Source: a virus. From it: a stretch of 59,688 bases of DNA. Below, in pieces: positions 7,754 to 16,537 of this stretch (its first letter is position 1; every line of letters begins with the position of its first letter). Under the pieces are notes generated by a model. It saw only the letters and a program-made list of their open reading frames with translations, was not told where the DNA came from and did no database searches. Both the position numbers and the translations under genes were made by a program. Location: positions 1-59,688 of IMG/VR virus record IMGVR_UViG_3300022748_000181; one strand, given 5' to 3'.

Positions 7754-8819
7754 ACCCTGGCTTTAATCTTTCTATTTGTCGGATGTAGTAGTCTCGGTCG
7801 GTCCAAGTGTAGGGATATACGGAGCGTAGTATACGCCCCTGCCCATCATCTGTAGTGATCCCCTGTATGTCGAGGTACCTCGATAGAACTGGCCAAACGT
7901 CATCGTAGTTGGTTGTTCCAAAAGACGCCAATAAATCAACCTGACCAACAGGGTGGTACCCATAGTTATATTGCGGGTCGTTGACGTTGAATCCGTTCCT
8001 GCCCAGCCATTCTCGGAATCCTGCCATTTCAGTTGTGTGCCATGGATGAGGGCCATTGAAGCATACATCCTGCGCCCATTCGATGTCAAACTCGCCGCTA
8101 TAGTAGCGTAGATGAGTAATAGCATCACACACACTCTGGTCCACGTCGACGCCTTTTTCGTCTCGATATACTTCATAAAGAGTCTTGCCAATCTGCGTCC
8201 AATGTAGGTATACTTCCCCGAATTTCCTATCGTATCTAGATTCTTCAAATGTAGTTCTATAATCTGTTGGGAATTCATATCGGGGTGCGTTTAAAAATGT
8301 TGTAATTTGACTGGGCCGGACCCATTCAGGTTGCGTTGCCTTTTTGCGTTGACTCAACATCAAGCTCTCTGCCTCATGACAAAGATTGTTTAATTGCCTA
8401 ATAGCAAACTTTGTAGTATAGTCTGCTCTTTTGTAATAGTCACTAAGCCCATCGACTGTGCCTTGCAGGATCTCAAAATGATTATGCAACTTATTCATTA
8501 AATCCTGGTTAGGGTCTAATGTTATTGGATCACGCAAGGTTGTGTGCGTGTACAATTCTTCAATGTGATAGTCGTCAAAGAAACTGTTAATCTCATTTAC
8601 TGCCCAAAACAATTCTTGACAAATAAATCTTAAATCGCGTTGACTATCAGGGAATCCCAAAAAGCAAAAGTTCTTTTCAAGATATAGGTTACGCTGTACA
8701 ATTTCCTGTAGAGCACTAAACCAACGTTGCCCCATTGGAGAGTCGTTGACATCAATAAAGTAATTGATTGTGTCTGTTTTGTCTAAGGGGTTTTGTAATG
8801 TTACTGTTACTTTACTCAT
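7734..8819 (-). CDS. Unknown conserved-type protein, 361 aa
   Basis: 361 aa, soluble, with no signal peptide or membrane segment. No family motif is recognised. It is rich in aromatic residues and in His/Asp/Glu, with notable segments FFDDYHIEELYTH (about 80-92), WAQDVCFNGPHPWH (about 255-268) and YGYHPVGQVDLL (about 290-301). The acidic/His clusters could bind metal, which is only a suggestion. It begins within the end of the 69-aa gene (8-bp overlap) and runs into the SGNH gene, so it belongs to the same operon as the radical-SAM enzymes and hydrolases and may act on the same product. Confidence 0.6.
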   Translation of the reverse strand: MSKVTVTLQNPLDKTDTINYFIDVNDSPMGQRWFSALQEIVQRNLYLEKNFCFLGFPDSQRDLRFICQELFWAVNEINSFFDDYHIEELYTHTTLRDPITLDPNQDLMNKLHNHFEILQGTVDGLSDYYKRADYTTKFAIRQLNNLCHEAESLMLSQRKKATQPEWVRPSQITTFLNAPRYEFPTDYRTTFEESRYDRKFGEVYLHWTQIGKTLYEVYRDEKGVDVDQSVCDAITHLRYYSGEFDIEWAQDVCFNGPHPWHTTEMAGFREWLGRNGFNVNDPQYNYGYHPVGQVDLLASFGTTNYDDVWPVLSRYLDIQGITTDDGQGRILRSVYPYTWTDRDYYIRQIERLKPGYDHSSR

Positions 8820-9021
8820 ATTTTAACCGAAACATAATTTCTTCTTGTTCGTCCTCAAACTCCAATTGTGGTCCCCAACTCATCTTAGACGGGATAAATG
8901 CCTCATGCACTATGTAGTTCCCCGGATATTCCTGCTGAAGCAATTTGGCTACTCGCTCGAACCCGATAGGATTTTTTGCATGAGTGTGATATAGTCTGTC
9001 TAAGCGTTTACGATATCCCAA
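8812..9021 (-). CDS. Small protein, 69 aa, between radical-SAM and 361-aa genes
   Basis: 69 aa using a TTG start at 9021, the only plausible start, since the next Met is at residue 47. The start lies inside the last codons of the radical-SAM gene that stops at 9008. The N-terminal third is basic and helical (YRKRLDRLYHTH), the middle has NPIGFERVAKLLQQEYPGN, and the C-terminus is acidic then ends RLKYE. No cysteines. No family recognised. Its position directly after a radical-SAM gene makes it a candidate partner or recognition protein, but nothing in the sequence proves that. Confidence 0.5.
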   Translation of the reverse strand: MGYRKRLDRLYHTHAKNPIGFERVAKLLQQEYPGNYIVHEAFIPSKMSWGPQLEFEDEQEEIMFRLKYE

Positions 9022-10312
9022 TTGAGTCCCACCATTCTAACACTTGCGGACGTTTAGCAAGTATCTCACGCATTGTAATTGATTGTGTACGTATTTGTTC
9101 TAATTTTAACACACGCTGTTTGCCTTTAGCAACTGCTGCTTGATATTCATTTGGCCACTGTTCAGCAAACGTGGGTCTAGTTTTTAGCTGGACTAAGATA
9201 TCCCTCAAGGCGCCGCCAGAGCCTTTTAACTGGTCGGTTATCTCGTCTACCCACGGATGTAAAATCTCTCTAGGTAGTGCAAGCGGTGACATAACTATGT
9301 CCGGACTAAAACTAAAAATTACTTTCGCCAAAACTTGTACGGAGAGGGCTGCGGACAATCTGTCAATGCATTCAACCTCAAACATTCCTGGCAAGGTAAG
9401 GGTGAAATCGATTCGCATCTGTCTAGGATGAGTTGAATGCGATACTCCTTCAGAGAAGTTCTTAAGCCAACTATCGTAGTCGAGGCCTGTTCTAATGTAT
9501 TCTCCAATCGCGCCTGTTCCGTCGAGCGATGCACATATCTGCCAGTCGCGTAACTTGCTAAGGATGTCGCGATAAAGATTAACCCCGCGATAGTCCACTC
9601 TTGATAGGTTAGTGTTATACCTTGCATAAACATTTTTTCCGTCCCCTAGTTCTATTATGCGTTGCATATAGCGCCAGTGTTGTTCATACATAAGAGGTTC
9701 GCCGCCAACCCAGTAGACCTCTTCAACACGGTGCTCTTCTACTGCTTGACTAAACTCTGCTTCGACCTCATGGTCTTGAAATCTCTCAATCTGCTTCTTG
9801 ACTTCAGGTTGCATCCAAATATTCTTTGGATTGGACCAATCTATCATGTTATGTTGTTTTTGCTCAGTCTCCCAACTACTACTCAACATGTCACCACAAG
9901 TACGACATTTGAAATTACATAGATTGGTAAACCTATAATCCCAACTAACAGGCTTCATTGTAGTGAATCCTGTATCGTCTGTACTTTCTAATACTTGTAT
10001 GTACTTATGGCCAAACAGGCTGTCAAAATAGCTGCGGTAAACACTGGTATTCAACAGTTTATCATTACATACCTCGCACTCTGGGAGGGTTTCCCCACAT
10101 AGCATACGTAGGCGCACGGAACGCATGTGCTCCCCATTCCAGTGTTCGTCCAGCGTGATAGGTATATACTTGCCACTGCCAGCAGCGGTGTCGATATACT
10201 GTTGAAAGTTTTGTGCAGGCTCTCTGCTGGCACAGCACATCCTGCGTTCTGTTTGTGGGCTTAGATACGTATGCACCCAGGGCGCAAGGCAAAGTGTTTG
10301 TGGTTTACTCAT
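9008..10312 (-). CDS. Radical SAM protein with N-terminal SPASM/twitch-like cysteines (copy 5)
   Basis: 434 aa from the ATG at 10312, which overlaps the preceding stop as ATGAGTAA (a GTG 7 codons earlier is also open). The N-terminus has C8-x12-T-x4-CC (26-27) and a CEVC pair near residue 78. The radical-SAM core then starts with CNFKCRTC near 132-139, followed by a VGGEPL motif near 203. The CxxxCxxC cysteines bind the 4Fe-4S cluster that cleaves S-adenosylmethionine; the N-terminal cysteines look like half of a SPASM/twitch auxiliary-cluster site, placed before rather than after the core. Substrate unknown. In this copy the SPASM Gly is Thr. The next gene downstream is a 69-aa protein; the one upstream an 82-aa protein. 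Confidence 0.85.
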   Translation of the reverse strand: MSKPQTLCLAPWVHTYLSPQTERRMCCASREPAQNFQQYIDTAAGSGKYIPITLDEHWNGEHMRSVRLRMLCGETLPECEVCNDKLLNTSVYRSYFDSLFGHKYIQVLESTDDTGFTTMKPVSWDYRFTNLCNFKCRTCGDMLSSSWETEQKQHNMIDWSNPKNIWMQPEVKKQIERFQDHEVEAEFSQAVEEHRVEEVYWVGGEPLMYEQHWRYMQRIIELGDGKNVYARYNTNLSRVDYRGVNLYRDILSKLRDWQICASLDGTGAIGEYIRTGLDYDSWLKNFSEGVSHSTHPRQMRIDFTLTLPGMFEVECIDRLSAALSVQVLAKVIFSFSPDIVMSPLALPREILHPWVDEITDQLKGSGGALRDILVQLKTRPTFAEQWPNEYQAAVAKGKQRVLKLEQIRTQSITMREILAKRPQVLEWWDSIGIS

Positions 10313-10553
10313 ATAAAAATCTACTATTACCACGCAGTAGCATAAAAGACATCAGGTCTTCTCTCACCTTATAACGTGCATGATACCTCAATCCAATTAC
10401 TTCCCATTGTGCTGGATTTTGTTTTTCAATCCAGTCCCCGACTGAGTATCGACACTCGATGCAATACCAGACTCCTGCATCGTTTGTTTGCACAGTAACA
10501 AACGAATCGTCGACAGTAAGATATCGATATGCTTGACCGCTGCCAGATTCCAT
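10305..10553 (-). CDS. Small protein, 82 aa, between two radical-SAM genes
   Basis: 82 aa with an ATG that overlaps the upstream radical-SAM stop (TAATG) and a stop inside the next radical-SAM start. The sequence looks like a small beta-rich domain: YLTVDDSFVTVQTNDAG, then WYCIECRYSVGDW with a CxxC-like pair (Cys-Ile-Glu-Cys), and a Gln/Trp segment ending in an Arg-rich helix. No recognised family. Being flanked by two radical-SAM genes with coupled translation, it could be a substrate, chaperone or recognition element, but an unrelated function is equally possible. Confidence 0.55.
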   Translation of the reverse strand: MESGSGQAYRYLTVDDSFVTVQTNDAGVWYCIECRYSVGDWIEKQNPAQWEVIGLRYHARYKVREDLMSFMLLRGNSRFLYE

Positions 10554-11770
10554 TAGTACCCCATGGCTTTTGCTATTTCTGGATGAGTATCCATGAAGGT
10601 TTGTTTACGGTATTCGTCAGTGCGTTTCATTTTTTCTAAGAACTCAGTACCGTCGCTACCCGGTCCGTTTTCAATGAAGTTAACTACATTGTTAATTTCT
10701 TGTTGGTACTTATTGGTAGTCCAAAATGTTGTCTTTAGTTTGTTTAATACCAGCTCGCGGGCAGCAGGAGTCATATACTGTATGCTCATATGATCTGGGC
10801 TATGTAGCATGTTGAAGTAGATACTACCAAATTCCTTAGTGTCTGCCCAAGCTAGCAGTTCATCTAAGTAGTAGACGTTCTGTATGTTGATGGTAAAGCA
10901 AAGTTGTGTAGTAATGTTGTGGGTGTCTACACCCTGTGCCCAATGAATGCCATCAATAATTAAGTTTGCTTCGTCCCACTTTGCGCCGTAACGTTCATAT
11001 TCAAAACGTGCACCCACGTTATCAACGCTAAACGCAATATCCACACGCCCAAACTCATTCCAGACCCAAGACTTATCCATGCTCAATACATCAATACTTG
11101 CGTTTGTATTGTAGTGAATATCAATGTGCTTGCTATCCCCTGTCTGCACAGCATGGCGCAACAAGTCCCAGTGTTCTTCAATAAGCCAAGGTTCGCCACC
11201 TGTGAACTCAAAATATTTAATGTTAGGCAGCAGAGCTTTCAAGTTTTCCCAAAAGTCCGGACTTTCTTCAGGCCATTTACCTTGCTTGAGCCATTGATAT
11301 GCAATGTGACTTTTCTTATCCACTGTTGGAGGTAGGTATGCCATTTCTTCTGTGGCCCACTTGCTACTGCTCCAACTACCACAGATTCTGCATTTGAGAT
11401 TGCAGATGTTGCCAAGTTTGAGATCAACGAACCACAATTGGTCAGGGTCATCATTGTCCCAGTCAACCTTTGCGTATAACTCCTTGAGTCGAACTTGACT
11501 GTGTATTCTCTTGCTATCCCGTCCTGATGCCTCTTCCACCCAACATCTAGAACAAGTACTTGGCTGCTCTCCCCTACGAAACTGTTGTCGCAAAGATTGC
11601 ATGTAATTGCTGTGATAAATTTCTTCAAGGGTAGTGGTACGCAACGAATACGGTACGCCGTGGTCATCTTTAATTTCCTCTTGCGCTAAACAACATGGGC
11701 GTGATGTACCCATTGGGCTTGCTTCTATGCTGATCCATGGCAGCATACAAATAGTACTTGGTAGTGTCAT
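10553..11770 (-). CDS. Radical SAM protein with N-terminal SPASM/twitch-like cysteines (copy 4)
   Basis: 405 aa. The N-terminal motif is C8-x12-G21-x4-CC (26-27) in the context CMLPWISIEASPMG, with CSRCW near residue 72. The radical-SAM cluster motif CNLKCRIC is near 121-128 and TGGEPW near 190. Closest in layout to the 440-aa and 434-aa copies (same CNxxCRxCG core, same E-H-W/Y helix after GGEP). Probable SAM-dependent radical enzyme with one or more auxiliary Fe-S clusters; substrate unknown. ATGA overlap with the 440-aa gene upstream and TAATG overlap with the 82-aa gene downstream. Confidence 0.87.
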   Translation of the reverse strand: MTLPSTICMLPWISIEASPMGTSRPCCLAQEEIKDDHGVPYSLRTTTLEEIYHSNYMQSLRQQFRRGEQPSTCSRCWVEEASGRDSKRIHSQVRLKELYAKVDWDNDDPDQLWFVDLKLGNICNLKCRICGSWSSSKWATEEMAYLPPTVDKKSHIAYQWLKQGKWPEESPDFWENLKALLPNIKYFEFTGGEPWLIEEHWDLLRHAVQTGDSKHIDIHYNTNASIDVLSMDKSWVWNEFGRVDIAFSVDNVGARFEYERYGAKWDEANLIIDGIHWAQGVDTHNITTQLCFTINIQNVYYLDELLAWADTKEFGSIYFNMLHSPDHMSIQYMTPAARELVLNKLKTTFWTTNKYQQEINNVVNFIENGPGSDGTEFLEKMKRTDEYRKQTFMDTHPEIAKAMGY

Positions 11771-13089
11771 TTTTCTAATGCTCGCTTGATTTCCGGGAAA
11801 ACGTCCCAGAATTTTTCATTTCTAATTTTATCAAGTTTAGCTGTTTCTTCGATAAAACGTGTCCATTCGTTGCTGTTATCAATTGCATTTACAAAACTCA
11901 GCATGCTCTTAAATCCACTGGTTGCACGATTTAATGCATCCTGCGGTTCCAACCATTCAATGTGTTTGTTATATGCAGGAGTAATGTAATCGTCCTTAAA
12001 CCACTGTGGGAAAATATCCGCACGATACCACTTGCTGTCCTGGCAAATATTAATATTAAAATCTTTCGGATGAATAAGACCTAAGTCGCTCCATTCTCTA
12101 TGAAAATCTAATACATGCAACACATTCATTGAGCTAATAGTTGCACTAACATAAAAGTCCACGTGGGGCACTTCGTCGATCATGCGTTGACGATTTTCTA
12201 ATACCTGTTTCCAATCAGTGCCTTTACGGATTAATTCTGCCCGGTCACCGCTGGCGTCAAGACTTGCACCAACACTGACATTCTTAAAGTGTTTCCAGTA
12301 CTCAAATACATGCTTATCTTTAAAATGCAATTCGCTAAAGTTTGTGTTGTACTGTAAACGTATATCTGTCTTACCATGCTCGATTAGTTTTTCAAGCAGA
12401 TAGTAATGTTCTTTCATAATCAGGGGCTCGCCGCCAGCAAAGTATACCTGTTCCAGATGAGGAATGTGTTCTTCCATTTGCTGGATCATTCCGTCTTCGT
12501 CTCCTGTTGTGTATTCCACTCTATCCATAGGACGACCCAAAACATCAGGGCGTGTATTATATAACTTAATATGATCATTGTACCAGTTACTGCTGAAAAT
12601 AGGGCCACAGGAGCGACAGCGGAAATTACAGAGATTGCTGAAGCGCACATCCCAATACCTAATTTTGAACTCAGGATGCGTTCCATCGTTGTGTGTTGCA
12701 TCAATTTCTCCTATATGGTGTCCGTAGTTACGGTTAGCATCATGCCTCATACTAAATGCTCCGTGTTCTTCTCGTTCGTAACATTTATTGCATTCTTTGC
12801 AGGGCTTGTCCTGTAACATATTGGTACGCATGGTTTTGTACGCATCTTGATTCCACACTTCTGCCATGGTGTTTTTACGCAGGTCGCCTACAGGATGCCA
12901 GTAGTCTGCTAAACAGCAAGGATACGCACGACCATCAGGAAAGGCATGCATATGAACCCAAGGCAACATACAAAAAGATTTACTTTCAGTTAGTCTAGTC
13001 CATTGTTCTTCTGTTAATTTGTCACGATCGGTAAAGTACGGTGCACGAGCATTGTAGTTATACCCTTTGTTGTAAAAGTCTTTGCTCAT
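11767..13089 (-). CDS. Radical SAM protein with N-terminal SPASM/twitch-like cysteines (copy 3)
   Basis: 440 aa. An N-terminal extension of about 38 residues precedes C40-x12-G53-x4-CC (58-59) in FCMLPWVHMHAFPDGRAYP. A CKECNKC triplet follows near 96-102, one cysteine more than in the sister proteins. The core motif CNFRCRSC is near 153-160 and AGGEPL near 218. This is the copy that best shows the SPASM-type C-x(9-15)-G-x4-C signature ahead of the radical-SAM domain. Function presumed SAM-radical modification of an unknown peptide, sugar or lipid. ATGA overlaps on both sides couple it to the 449-aa and 405-aa genes. Confidence 0.88.
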   Translation of the reverse strand: MSKDFYNKGYNYNARAPYFTDRDKLTEEQWTRLTESKSFCMLPWVHMHAFPDGRAYPCCLADYWHPVGDLRKNTMAEVWNQDAYKTMRTNMLQDKPCKECNKCYEREEHGAFSMRHDANRNYGHHIGEIDATHNDGTHPEFKIRYWDVRFSNLCNFRCRSCGPIFSSNWYNDHIKLYNTRPDVLGRPMDRVEYTTGDEDGMIQQMEEHIPHLEQVYFAGGEPLIMKEHYYLLEKLIEHGKTDIRLQYNTNFSELHFKDKHVFEYWKHFKNVSVGASLDASGDRAELIRKGTDWKQVLENRQRMIDEVPHVDFYVSATISSMNVLHVLDFHREWSDLGLIHPKDFNINICQDSKWYRADIFPQWFKDDYITPAYNKHIEWLEPQDALNRATSGFKSMLSFVNAIDNSNEWTRFIEETAKLDKIRNEKFWDVFPEIKRALEK

Positions 13090-14435
13090 AAGTTGTTGTA
13101 CCAGTCTGCTAGTTCAGGAAATGTTGTGCAGAAGTCTTTGCCCCTGCGTTGATCGTATTGTGTGAAAAACTGTTTGAAATCGTTTTGCAATACTGATAGT
13201 TCTGCTGCACCTTCATGCGGCTGACTTACAATGTCTACATAGGCTATTAATCTTGCCAGTTGATTCTTTTCATACTCGTGCATTAAGCCAGAGTCTGCAT
13301 AGCTCTTATAGAACTTGCCTAAATTGGCTGCATACTGGTCACGGATACTTTCTGGTAGGATAGTAAGTGATTGAAAACTTGGAAAGCGCAAGATATTTAG
13401 CGAGAAATTGATAGCATCCTTGCCATACTCAAGTTTCCAGTTCATTACCATTTCAAGGAAGCTGTCTAAGCTGCTTAGGCACAATGCATTGACTGTACAC
13501 ATCACATGCAGTCCACGGAACTTGCCACTGTCTAGTAGTCGCTCTACGTTGTTAGCCCAGTCGTCAAAGTTAATACCATCTCGAATATACTCTGCCTGCA
13601 AGCCAATTGATTCGTTACTGGTGTACAAGTCAACTTCTACACCGTCTATGCTGTCTAACAAACGATCGATATCTACTTCTGTGCCTAGATTGCTGTTAAT
13701 GGCTAGTCGTGTCTTGCTCTTGCCTTTGTTGATCTTAAACCAATCGATCAGCTTCCAGGTCTCGCCTGACATTAGTGGTTCCCCACCTGTTATTCGAAGT
13801 TCTTTAAGGGTTCGGTGTAAGTCACTTTCCCACCAGGCGTGAAACGCTTCCACATAAGGATTAACCTGACCGAATTTATACAGTTGACTATTATCATGAC
13901 TGTGAGTAAAATGGTTCCGGCCATCACTAACCAGCCCTGTGTATGCCCCATTGCGTTTAATGTCGTTAACCCATGTAGTACTAAAAGCTGGGTTACAGTA
14001 GCTACAAGCAAACTGGCAAGTACGGTCAAAAGCAATTTCCAGGGTTTGTAAGTTGACGTCGTTGGACGCTGGCAAACGAAATGCATCATCTAAATCCTTA
14101 TCTTCATATATAACTGTTTTGTAAACGCGGTCACTGATACTGTCTTTGCCTATATCTTCGATTTTCCAACAGTATTCGCACCCACTTGGGCGTTCGCCCT
14201 TTTGCATCTGTTCACGTTCCATTTTCTTTTTAGAAGTGTTGTGCAGTGCTTTAGGATTTGTTTTAAGTTCTTCTACATCAATGGCATGGGGCAATGGATG
14301 ATGGCAGCTAGTTGTTTGACCACTGCCTAACCATATGGTAGCGTTGTACCACTTGGCGGCACAGAATGATTCTGACTTAATGTCAATCACTCTACGTTTG
14401 TATTCTATGTCTGATTCGTTGGTTAGTTTAGGCAT
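13086..14435 (-). CDS. Radical SAM protein, His-variant subgroup (copy 2)
   Basis: 449 aa. N-terminal motif C25-x13-G39-x4-C44 followed by HH instead of a second Cys, then PLPHAID; CEYCW near 85. The core motif CQFACSYC is near 139-146 and TGGEPL near 220. Together with the 460-aa copy it forms a subgroup distinguished by CxxxCSYC, a C(H/Y)HPxxHxID motif and a KKxxRxxM helix between the two N-terminal cysteine sites. The His residues might ligate an auxiliary cluster or metal. Substrate unknown. Starts 3 bp after the SGNH gene stop. Confidence 0.87.
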   Translation of the reverse strand: MPKLTNESDIEYKRRVIDIKSESFCAAKWYNATIWLGSGQTTSCHHPLPHAIDVEELKTNPKALHNTSKKKMEREQMQKGERPSGCEYCWKIEDIGKDSISDRVYKTVIYEDKDLDDAFRLPASNDVNLQTLEIAFDRTCQFACSYCNPAFSTTWVNDIKRNGAYTGLVSDGRNHFTHSHDNSQLYKFGQVNPYVEAFHAWWESDLHRTLKELRITGGEPLMSGETWKLIDWFKINKGKSKTRLAINSNLGTEVDIDRLLDSIDGVEVDLYTSNESIGLQAEYIRDGINFDDWANNVERLLDSGKFRGLHVMCTVNALCLSSLDSFLEMVMNWKLEYGKDAINFSLNILRFPSFQSLTILPESIRDQYAANLGKFYKSYADSGLMHEYEKNQLARLIAYVDIVSQPHEGAAELSVLQNDFKQFFTQYDQRRGKDFCTTFPELADWYNNL

Positions 14436-14438
14436 CTG

Positions 14439-15158
14439 TTATTTTAACATGTTTAGTATTCTGTTTGCAAGTTTCTCAAATTCGGTTCTCCTAGGATGCA
14501 TACCGTCTGGAAAATTAACATGATCTTTAGTTAAGTCTTGTAACGCTTCGCCGCGCTCAATTTCTGTTAAAACCTGTTCTATACCATTGGGTTTTAAATA
14601 GTCGTATACTGCATCAACCCCGTCATACTTTAAAAAATTATGAGGTACTGAATCAAGTGCTAACAATTCTTTAAGCCAACTATAGATCTTTATTTGAGCG
14701 AAAGCAAAGTTATCAATTGTGTGATCTAATTTACCTACTCCACCGATTACAATAAATGGAATATCGAATCTTTCAAATATTTCTCTTTGGGCGTATTGAT
14801 AATTACACAGATTTACATACTGCATAGCATCAACAAAGCTCTTGCCTTGTATGTTTGGATACTGTTGCTGCCCTGCCTCTACTTGATTAAGAACAAATTG
14901 CACTATGTCACGCACCGGCTCAGTATGGAACCAAATTATGTAATCATAGTCCGAATTCTCTGTCATTAGTTTGTGGCAAGCGTATCTTAATTGCCCAAAG
15001 TTTCCTTCACCGCCGTAGGACAAGTTATTTACAGTATGCCCAAACTTTTTCAAGTAAAAATCTAAACCGGTGTTTGGTATCGACACACAACCTCTCGTGT
15101 CGTTTGTTAGCCGCCATTCTCCGACTCCCCAACTATCTCCAATGATTAAAAATTTCAT
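14439..15158 (-). CDS. SGNH-hydrolase-like protein (copy 4, 239 aa)
   Basis: 239 aa. GDSWGVGEW (residues 7-15) is block I; NLSYGGEGNFGQLR supplies the Gly and Asn blocks; a C-terminal NFPDGMHPRR gives a full canonical DxxH. Of the four SGNH-like genes in this island this is the only one retaining the complete Ser/Asp/His set, so it is the best candidate for an active esterase or acyltransferase. It lies between two radical-SAM genes of the His-variant subgroup, overlapping the upstream one by ATGA, which suggests all three act in one pathway. Confidence 0.72.
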   Translation of the reverse strand: MKFLIIGDSWGVGEWRLTNDTRGCVSIPNTGLDFYLKKFGHTVNNLSYGGEGNFGQLRYACHKLMTENSDYDYIIWFHTEPVRDIVQFVLNQVEAGQQQYPNIQGKSFVDAMQYVNLCNYQYAQREIFERFDIPFIVIGGVGKLDHTIDNFAFAQIKIYSWLKELLALDSVPHNFLKYDGVDAVYDYLKPNGIEQVLTEIERGEALQDLTKDHVNFPDGMHPRRTEFEKLANRILNMLK

Positions 15159-16537
15159 TGCTGTGCGTAATACTTACACTCATCCCAAAACTCTTTCATT
15201 GTTGGGAAAGTCTTTAAAAAGTCAGTGCCGCGTCTTGTATCATGATGATTAAAGAAACGGTAAAAGTCAGCACGTTGGGCATTGATATAAACTGTATCTA
15301 ATTTGCTGCCTTCTTTCATCCAATCTATGTCTCGGCGCATACGCTGTATCTCATAGTCTTTGAAACCTTGGAATGGCCTGTCTGTGGTTTCTCTATTTGT
15401 CTCCATCCAGTCTGCTACACGTTCTAATACACCAACGTATACCGAAGGTAGTATTTGCAAACTCTGCCAACTCGGAGTACGCAATAAAGGAGTATCAAAC
15501 CAAACTCGTTGGTAAGTCTTGCTATGATGTTTTCGTAAAGCCAGAATCCATTCAAGCTGTTGTTGTAGTCCCAAAATGCCGAGATTGTTCATAGTAATAA
15601 TGAATGTAAGACTGTTGCGGTACGGAATTTCTTCTAAGTACCTATTCACGTTCCACACAACACGTTCAAATGACATGCCATGTCTAATGTATTCGGCTTG
15701 CTTCCGATTCCCTGAGTCCAAACTAACATACTGCATGAAATGCTCAATCTGTGTGTTGCACAAACGTTTTACATAATCAAGATACTGATCCATCAGCTTA
15801 GGCTCTACGCTGAAGTTGCTGGTTACATTCAAATGCAGGTCGGGTTTGGGCATAGCCAACACATAGTCAAATACCTTGTAAGTATTTTTGTCCATTAGTG
15901 GCTCGCCGCCTGTCATGCGGAAGTGTTTAAGTTTAGGATATAATGCGGGCCACCATTCCCAAAAAGCATCAACGTATGGATTATCCTCACGATGGGGGAT
16001 AGGTCGTCGAGCACCCGTAAAATGAGCGGGGTCATTATGGGGAATACTAGTGGGAAATGCTCCGTGTCTAGCAACTTCGTCAGCCCAACTGCTGCTAAAC
16101 TGAGGGCTGCAATAACTACACTTAAGGTTACAAGCGTGATTAAAATTGACTTCCACATAACTTGGAATCGTATCTTCTTGTCCTGTGCTATTTCTAATTT
16201 CGTCATAGTGTTCTGCTGCCCACGGCTCTCCGCTTCTGTAATGTCTATCACTTAGTTGATTGTGTGCTTCGATGTTCCAGCAATAGCTGCACTCGCTAGG
16301 CTTTTCATCCTTCAACATGATCACACGCTGTTGCTTCTTGTGTTCGGTGTTGTGCAATGCACTGGGATTGACCTTTACTGCATCTGCATCAATTTGGTGC
16401 AAGGGAGGATGATAGCAACTGTTGTTTAGCCCAGTCGGAAGATGCAGGCTTACTTGCTTCCATTTAGCCAGGCAAAGTGCAGGACCCAAGTTGTCCTTCA
16501 TAAATTCTGCACTGGCCATGAAATTGCTTTTACTCAC
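15155..16537 (-). CDS. Radical SAM protein, His-variant subgroup (copy 1)
   Basis: 460 aa from a GTG at 16537, supported by an AAGGA 10 nt upstream and by the same G-AGTAA start/stop overlap style used elsewhere in the operon; an ATG six codons in is the alternative. N-terminal motif C22-x13-G36-x4-C41, then YHPPLHQID; CSYCW near 82. The core motif CNLKCSYC is near 134-141 and TGGEPL near 211. Paralogous to the 449-aa protein throughout, including an ALHNT(E/S)xKK helix. First radical-SAM gene of the operon. Substrate unknown. Confidence 0.87.
   Translation of the reverse strand: MSKSNFMASAEFMKDNLGPALCLAKWKQVSLHLPTGLNNSCYHPPLHQIDADAVKVNPSALHNTEHKKQQRVIMLKDEKPSECSYCWNIEAHNQLSDRHYRSGEPWAAEHYDEIRNSTGQEDTIPSYVEVNFNHACNLKCSYCSPQFSSSWADEVARHGAFPTSIPHNDPAHFTGARRPIPHREDNPYVDAFWEWWPALYPKLKHFRMTGGEPLMDKNTYKVFDYVLAMPKPDLHLNVTSNFSVEPKLMDQYLDYVKRLCNTQIEHFMQYVSLDSGNRKQAEYIRHGMSFERVVWNVNRYLEEIPYRNSLTFIITMNNLGILGLQQQLEWILALRKHHSKTYQRVWFDTPLLRTPSWQSLQILPSVYVGVLERVADWMETNRETTDRPFQGFKDYEIQRMRRDIDWMKEGSKLDTVYINAQRADFYRFFNHHDTRRGTDFLKTFPTMKEFWDECKYYAQQ

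Noticed and set aside
9319-9633. 104-aa minus-strand frame with a hydrophobic stretch
   Set aside because: Fully inside the radical-SAM gene in another frame; no independent start signal.
13790-14089. 99-aa hydrophobic minus-strand frame
   Set aside because: It is a same-strand alternative-frame shadow of the 449-aa radical-SAM gene; the membrane-like stretch reflects codon composition.
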